Source: Bacteroidota bacterium (lineage in GTDB: Bacteria; Bacteroidota; Bacteroidia; Chitinophagales; Chitinophagaceae). From it: a DNA stretch of 9,439 nt. The stretch's first letter is position 1. The number at the start of each line of letters is the position of its first letter. Where the stretch lies: positions 1 through 9,439 of the forward strand of contig JAEYUA010000195.1 in the NCBI GenBank assembly GCA_023433755.1, in the 5' to 3' direction. The position numbers and the translations under genes were made by a program. The notes beneath the pieces were generated by a model. That model was not told the origin of the DNA. It did not search any database and saw only the letters and a list, made by a program, of their open reading frames with translations. Of this stretch, positions 5,501 to 9,439 are shown in pieces.

Positions 5501-6728
5501 ATATTATTACCGGTTCCGTCGGCGGATTGCCATGATGCGCATCACCTTCATGCTGGTGATGATCTTCGATGGCCTGTCCAATAAATACCGCTGTCAGGTT
5601 TGTGAAAATGAAGGCCTGGATGAATGCCACCAGTACTTCAATCAGGTATATAAATGTTGCAAAAGCAATGGATACCGGGGAAAATCCCCAGCCAATGCCT
5701 GTGCTGATGTTCGCAAAAATGAAAATGAGTGAAATGAGACAAATGATGATGATGTGGCCTGCGAGCATATTGGCAAACAGACGAATGATCAACGCGAACG
5801 GCTTGGTGAAAATCGAAAGAATTTCCACAGGTATCATGATGAACTTTACAAAACCAGGAACGGGAGGCCAGAAGATATGGCTCCAGTAATGTTTGTTGGC
5901 GCTGAAAAGAATCACGATAAAGGAGATCACACCCAGTACCAGGGTGAAAGCGATATTACCAGTCACGTTTGCCGCACCGGGTATCAACCCGAAAATATTA
6001 TTGATAAGAATGAACAGGAATACTGTCAGTAAGTAGGGCAGGTATTTATTGTATTTGCGACCCAGGTTAGGTTTGGCCACTTCATCCCTGATGAAAGTGA
6101 TGACTGGTTCCATCAGGTTCTGCGCGCCTTTCGGAGCAGAGGTTACACCAATTCCCTTCTTGTATTTTTTAGCGATGGAAAGCATCAGGAAAACCAGTAC
6201 CGCCAGCGCCAGGAACATCTGGACCACGTTACGGGTGAGAGAGAAATCATACACTTTAACACCTTCCAGTGGGCGCCCGGTTCTTTCATCCACCGCGATG
6301 ATGCTCTCATCACTCATTATGCTAATCTGCGCCTCGTCCATTCCTTCTTTCTTCAATTGCTCTTTATAATGAGCAGTTACCAGGCGGTATCCCTTATACG
6401 CATCTTCTCCATGATGGAATTTGGAAGAGCTGAACATAGACCATCCACGGCCTGGTTCATATAAAATTACAGGAAGGGAAAGGGTGGCATGGAAATCACC
6501 CAGGGTGAAGAAATGGTACTGGTGGGCATCCATAACGTGACCAAAGATCACCTCGTTGGCATCGAACTTACCCGAGTGATCCCCGCCGGCTTCGTCCCCG
6601 GCCTCGTAATGGTCATCATTATTGGTGTTTTCCTTAACATCATGCTGGGCCATTGCCAGGGGAGCAATACCCAGGGCAAAAACGCTGAAAACCGCCACCA
6701 ATAAGCATTTGAAACGTTCTTTTAGCAT
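5499..6728 (-). CDS. atpB: F0 ATP synthase subunit a, long form with signal peptide
   Basis: Subunit a forms the two half-channels for protons beside the c-ring. The product is 409 residues, against about 270 in E. coli. The extra length is N-terminal: a signal peptide (about 1-27, ending PLAMA before Q28), then a His/Asp/Glu-rich stretch (29-60), then a predicted periplasmic segment to about residue 165 (including FGHVMDAHQYHFF, 62-74). The membrane domain (about 166-387) has the essential arginine R316 in KPFALIIRLFANMLAGH (309-325) and Q371 in LVAFIQAFIFTNLTAVF (366-382). The tail is His-rich (DHHQHEGDAHHG). This architecture is typical of Bacteroidota AtpB. A promoter-like TATCTTTG sits 21 bases before the ATG, making this the first gene of the cluster. 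No atpI- or atpZ-like gene precedes it. Confidence 0.97.
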   Translation of the reverse strand: MLKERFKCLLVAVFSVFALGIAPLAMAQHDVKENTNNDDHYEAGDEAGGDHSGKFDANEVIFGHVMDAHQYHFFTLGDFHATLSLPVILYEPGRGWSMFSSSKFHHGEDAYKGYRLVTAHYKEQLKKEGMDEAQISIMSDESIIAVDERTGRPLEGVKVYDFSLTRNVVQMFLALAVLVFLMLSIAKKYKKGIGVTSAPKGAQNLMEPVITFIRDEVAKPNLGRKYNKYLPYLLTVFLFILINNIFGLIPGAANVTGNIAFTLVLGVISFIVILFSANKHYWSHIFWPPVPGFVKFIMIPVEILSIFTKPFALIIRLFANMLAGHIIIICLISLIFIFANISTGIGWGFSPVSIAFATFIYLIEVLVAFIQAFIFTNLTAVFIGQAIEDHHQHEGDAHHGNPPTEPVII

Positions 6729-6749
6729 AACCTCACCTCAAATTTGCCG

Positions 6750-6782
6750 CAAAGATAAGGGTGGGCGGGGAGAAAATGGCAA
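6750..6782 (-). promoter_or_regulatory. Bacteroidota-type promoter of the atp cluster
   Basis: On the minus strand TATCTTTG (6757 to 6750) matches the Bacteroidota -7 consensus TAnnTTTG exactly. TTG at 6782-6780, in a T-rich stretch, is a plausible -33 element with 22 bases between, at or slightly above the usual spacing. The -7 box lies 21 bases before the atpB ATG, so the leader would be very short (roughly 15 bases). It falls after the terminator of the upstream gene, as expected for an independent promoter. Confidence 0.7.
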
Positions 6783-6806
6783 CAAAAAAGCACAGGGTTT
6801 TTTTGA

Positions 6807-6855
6807 GCTACAAGCTGCTAGCTGAAGCTGCAAGCTGCAAGCTACAAGCTGCAAG
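6807..6855 (+). repeat. Heptad tandem array, GCYNNNR class, 7 units (left arm of a large inverted pair)
   Basis: The units read GCTACAA, GCTGCTA, GCTGAA (6 bases), GCTGCAA, GCTGCAA, GCTACAA, GCTGCAA and a final G. Bases 6827-6855 match the reverse complement of 6951-6979 at 27 of 29 positions. The array is upstream of the atpB promoter. Confidence 0.8.
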
Positions 6856-6910
6856 ACCTTCAGATTCTGTATTGTTATTAATTATGGAGGAAGCGAGCCG
6901 TATTCTTAAA

Positions 6911-6944
6911 AAGCAAACCCGGCTACATTCAGCCGGGTTTGATC
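6911..6944 (-). terminator. Rho-independent terminator of the repeat lipoprotein gene
   Basis: A perfect 10-base-pair stem joins AAACCCGGCT (6915-6924) and AGCCGGGTTT (6931-6940) around a six-base loop. On the minus strand it is followed by TTTGCTTTTTAAG, an acceptable T-rich tail. It lies 57 bases after the lipoprotein stop and is nested between two facing heptad arrays. It separates that gene from the atp promoter. Confidence 0.85.
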
Positions 6945-6950
6945 TAAAGT

Positions 6951-6995
6951 CTTGCAGCTTGAGGCTTGCAGCTTGCAGCATGCAGTTTGCAGCTC
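6951..6995 (-). repeat. Heptad tandem array, GCYNNNR class, reverse orientation, 6 units (right arm)
   Basis: On the minus strand the units are GCTGCAA, ACTGCAT, GCTGCAA, GCTGCAA, GCCTCAA, GCTGCAA and a final G. The array ends at 6995, one base before the lipoprotein stop codon (6997-6999). It faces the array at 6807-6855, with the terminator between them. Confidence 0.78.
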
Positions 6996-6996
6996 C

Positions 6997-8667
6997 TCAA
7001 TTCACTTGCCAGAACCTGATATTCCACTCCACTGTATTGGTGAGGTAGGTGGCTTTCATATGAATGAGCCCGATGCCCCTGGCATACCAGGCGTCCCAAA
7101 CAAGACCCTCATCCTGGAAGGCACCACCACCCACGCTGGTCTGGGACTTGAACTTGATCTTCACTACGTTGCTGAAATTTTTACCATTGATCGTAGCAGT
7201 TCCGTTCTCATCAACACATTCAAATGCGTAGCGCAATTTGGTTGCCGTACCGTTTTCTTCCCCGGTAAATTCATTGGAGAGCCAGGTCATTCCCGTAGTT
7301 GCGTTTTCCTTAAGGAAGAGAATATCTCCTTCCGGTACAGGTGCGTCAAAGGTCATCAGGGCATAGTCGTGCGCCCTGGCATATTCAAAATAATCATTAC
7401 CTGCTTTCCTGAAGTGATATTCCCAGGCCGGTGTGCCGGAGTTATCGTTCTCTACCACTACCACGTAATTATTTCCACCATGTGTAGCAGTGCCATTTAC
7501 AATACGTTTGATGGTATCGGTTGGCACGGTGCTGAATCCATCGTTATAGGTCCAGTAAGTGGAAGGTGTCAGTGGGAGGCAATTGCCTGAAGGCGTGCCA
7601 CCTGTACCAACCGTTATTGAAACCGTACAGGTGGACGTGCCCGCGGTAACCGTCAGCGTTTGAGCACCGGATGCTGTGGGTGTTCCGGAACCGTTAAGAG
7701 TTACATTCTGCACACCGGTAGAAGCAAAATTTCCGCTTGCGGTAAAACTCATCCCGCTAACCGTATTAGTGGAGATGGTATAGGAACCTGCAACGGTTAC
7801 ATTCACCTCAACCGTAATGGTATTGGTAGCTCCCAGGGCCGTACCCTGGGTATACGTTCCGTTCACACTTGAATTGATACAGGCACCCGGACCACCGCTG
7901 AGAGTAAAAGTGGCCGGAGGTGTAGCATTAGGCACCACTGTTACCACGAAAGTGCAGGCGCCGCCTGTGGCTGAAACCGAAAATGTTTGCGGTCCGCTTG
8001 CCGTGGGTGTTCCGGCCCCGTTAAGCGTGATATTCTGCACACCTGTGCTGGTGAAATTCCCGGATCCTGAAAAGGTAATCCCTGCTACCGTATTGGAACT
8101 TAGCGACCACGTACCGATTGTAGTTACGTTTACCGAAAGGACCACCTGGTTGGCATTGGTCAGCGCCGTTCCCTGGGTATAGGTACCCGCTACATTGGAA
8201 GAAGTGCAGGCCCCACCGGCTCCCTCAAGACTGAATGCCGAACCTCCCTGTGTGGTTCCCGGAACTACGGTTACCGGCACAAAACAAAGCGTACCGCTGA
8301 ACCGGATGGAAAAATCATTGATGCCCGCATTGCTGGGTGTGCCGGCTCCTTTAAGCCGTACGGAAACAACACCGGTATCAGCAAAACTTCCGGTGGCCTT
8401 GAAATAATATCCATTGAGTGTATCTGTGGTAATGGTATAGGCACCCGGTGTGGTCACCTGCACCGACACATCAATATAATTGGTATCGCCCAGCGCCTGC
8501 CCTGACCTGTAAGTTCCATTCACTGATTTGGGTAAACATTCTCCACCGGCACCCTGGAGCGTGCCCTGCGCCAGTTGGCCCACTTCAAAACTGAGCTCTT
8601 TCTGGCAGGAATACATCAATACGGTAAGGAATAACAGCGTTAAGCCGGGAAGAAAAAAACGTCTCAT
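6997..8667 (-). CDS. Surface lipoprotein with three Cys-paired beta-type repeats, function unknown
   Basis: I do not recognise a named family. From the ATG at 8667 the product is 556 residues. It opens with a lipoprotein signal: MRRFF, a hydrophobic core, then MYSC with the lipid-bearing cysteine at C21, so the mature protein should be anchored in the cell envelope, perhaps at the surface. Three tandem repeats follow (about 34-138, 142-248, 251-357). Each has a CxxxxVxGTY-like opening, TG(V)Q(N)-like and GxGTP motifs, and two cysteines exactly 84 residues apart (C44/C128, C154/C238, C263/C347). They look like Ser/Thr/Gly-rich beta-sandwich modules. The C-terminal domain (363-556) differs: Trp/Tyr-rich, opening NCLPLTPSTYWTYNDG and ending RFWQVN. 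The frame also opens at TTG 8703, but the ATG gives a proper signal peptide. The gene lies 56 bases after the ABC exporter gene on the same strand. Confidence 0.82.
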   Translation of the reverse strand: MRRFFLPGLTLLFLTVLMYSCQKELSFEVGQLAQGTLQGAGGECLPKSVNGTYRSGQALGDTNYIDVSVQVTTPGAYTITTDTLNGYYFKATGSFADTGVVSVRLKGAGTPSNAGINDFSIRFSGTLCFVPVTVVPGTTQGGSAFSLEGAGGACTSSNVAGTYTQGTALTNANQVVLSVNVTTIGTWSLSSNTVAGITFSGSGNFTSTGVQNITLNGAGTPTASGPQTFSVSATGGACTFVVTVVPNATPPATFTLSGGPGACINSSVNGTYTQGTALGATNTITVEVNVTVAGSYTISTNTVSGMSFTASGNFASTGVQNVTLNGSGTPTASGAQTLTVTAGTSTCTVSITVGTGGTPSGNCLPLTPSTYWTYNDGFSTVPTDTIKRIVNGTATHGGNNYVVVVENDNSGTPAWEYHFRKAGNDYFEYARAHDYALMTFDAPVPEGDILFLKENATTGMTWLSNEFTGEENGTATKLRYAFECVDENGTATINGKNFSNVVKIKFKSQTSVGGGAFQDEGLVWDAWYARGIGLIHMKATYLTNTVEWNIRFWQVN

Positions 8668-8714
8668 AACTGCACAAGGGTTTTGACAGGAAAAATTATT
8701 CAACTTAAGAACGG

Positions 8715-8722
8715 GAAAGATA
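8715..8722 (-). promoter_or_regulatory. Possible -7 box for the lipoprotein gene
   Basis: TATCTTTC on the minus strand is one base from TAnnTTTG and lies 47 bases before the chosen ATG at 8667, just after the ABC gene stop. No -33 TTG at normal distance is evident; the nearest is about 27 bases upstream. Read-through from the ABC gene is an alternative, since no terminator is visible in the 56-base gap. Confidence 0.35.
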
Positions 8723-8723
8723 G

Positions 8724-9439
8724 TTATTCTATTGCTATGAACTTTTTTTCAAACTGCATTTGATAGAGTTTGCTGTAGAACCCGCCGGCCCTCAACAGCT
8801 CCCTGTGATTACCTTTTTCCCTGATCTCACCATGGTCAAGCACCAGGATCTGGTCGGCCCGTTGTATGGTTGACAGGCGGTGTGCGATCACAATGGAAGT
8901 ACGTCCACGGATCAACGTATTGATGGCGTGCTCGATCATTTGTTCACTCTCTGTATCCACAGAGGAAGTGGCTTCATCCAGTATCAATACAGCAGGATCG
9001 TACAGCAGAGCCCTGATAAATGAAAGCAGTTGCCGCTGGCCTACCGACAGCGTGGCGCCGCGCTCCATCACATTATAATCATAACCCCCTGGCAACTGCA
9101 TAATGAAATCATGCATGCCGATCAGCTTTGCTGCTTCATACACTTTCTCCGCAGGTATACTGTTATTTCTCAAAGTGATATTGTCCATTACAGATCCTGA
9201 AAACAGGAAAACATCCTGTAGCACCACACCAATGTTCCTGCGCAATGCATCGGTATCCCATTCTTCAACGGGAATCCCATCCAGCAAAATCTTTCCCTTA
9301 TCAATTTCATAAAGCCTGTTGAGCAGGCTGATGATGGTTGATTTACCACTTCCGGTATGTCCTACAATGGCAAGCGTTTCTCCCCTGTTCACTTCAAAAC
9401 TGATATCCTTCAGCACGGGACTGGTTTCATTATAACCAA
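8724..9439 (-). CDS. ABC exporter, ATP-binding domain (N-terminal part beyond the right edge)
   Basis: This is the nucleotide-binding half of an ABC export protein. The frame is open to the window edge and begins GYNETSPVLKDISFEV, the typical stretch just before the Walker A of fused permease-ATPase exporters, so the GTG at 9416 is not a real start. Visible motifs are Walker A GHTGSGKS (9362-9339), Q-loop VVLQDVFLFSG, signature LSVGQRQ (9050-9030), Walker B VLILDEATSSVD, and the switch histidine in VIAHRLST. All catalytic residues are present, including the Glu after Walker B, so the site should be active. The VVLQDVFLFSG and LSVGQRQL wording resembles YheH/MdlB-type half-exporters, which usually work as heterodimers; a partner gene may lie further right. 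The substrate cannot be told. It is followed on the same strand by the lipoprotein gene. Confidence 0.93.
   Translation of the reverse strand, partial: GYNETSPVLKDISFEVNRGETLAIVGHTGSGKSTIISLLNRLYEIDKGKILLDGIPVEEWDTDALRRNIGVVLQDVFLFSGSVMDNITLRNNSIPAEKVYEAAKLIGMHDFIMQLPGGYDYNVMERGATLSVGQRQLLSFIRALLYDPAVLILDEATSSVDTESEQMIEHAINTLIRGRTSIVIAHRLSTIQRADQILVLDHGEIREKGNHRELLRAGGFYSKLYQMQFEKKFIAIE

Noticed and set aside
6805..6995. CRISPR array
   Set aside because: Units are only 7 bases with no spacers of constant length between longer repeats, and no cas genes are present.
6952..7590. A 212-residue open frame on the plus strand, antisense to the lipoprotein gene
   Set aside because: It begins inside a heptad array, has no recognisable domain, and lies opposite a gene with a clear signal peptide and repeats. 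Similar antisense frames occur opposite the repeats because of their regular composition.
8668..8703. TTG start at 8703 for the lipoprotein, adding 12 residues
   Set aside because: The added residues (NNFSCQNPCAV) would precede and spoil the signal peptide; the ATG at 8667 gives a standard lipoprotein start.
9414..9416. GTG at 9416 as start of a stand-alone ATPase
   Set aside because: The frame continues upstream to the window edge with GYNETSP, a normal part of fused exporter proteins, so the gene is simply cut by the edge.

Overview
The window looks like an ordinary chromosomal segment of a member of the phylum Bacteroidota, most likely a Chitinophagaceae-type bacterium. This rests on four things: a very long F0 subunit a with its own signal peptide, a TAnnTTTG-type promoter before it, starts without Shine-Dalgarno sequences, and a Bacteroidota-style lipoprotein. 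The family assignment is inference; no rRNA is present.

Layout, left to right. Positions 1-315 (minus) hold the N-terminus of a UvrA-family excision nuclease subunit, probably the shorter class II type. Diverging from it is rmuC (449-2035, plus). rmuC converges on the ATP synthase cluster, all on the minus strand and read right to left: atpB (a), atpE (c), atpF (b), atpH (delta), atpA (alpha). The cluster ends after atpA at a strong hairpin terminator (2214-2239) that can also serve rmuC, so atpG, atpD and atpC must lie elsewhere. Upstream of atpB, a lipoprotein gene with three internal repeats (6997-8667, minus) ends at its own terminator. At the right edge is the ATPase domain of an ABC exporter (8724-9439, minus, incomplete).

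The five atp genes encode all of membrane F0 (a, c, b) plus delta and alpha of F1, so the cluster supplies the proton channel, the stalk and part of the catalytic head. The c-subunit residues point to proton coupling, not sodium coupling.

No defence island, transposon, CRISPR array or obviously new multigene system is visible. The most unusual content is between the genes. Almost every gap contains short tandem arrays built in 7-base steps. One class reads GCYNNNR (31 units in six arrays) and another reads TTTTRAN (about 13 units in three arrays). Several are arranged as facing pairs that would fold into long hairpins, and three touch or contain the stop codon of the neighbouring gene. Gap 2036-2256 also holds a different inverted element. 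No gene-free stretch exceeds 300 bases.
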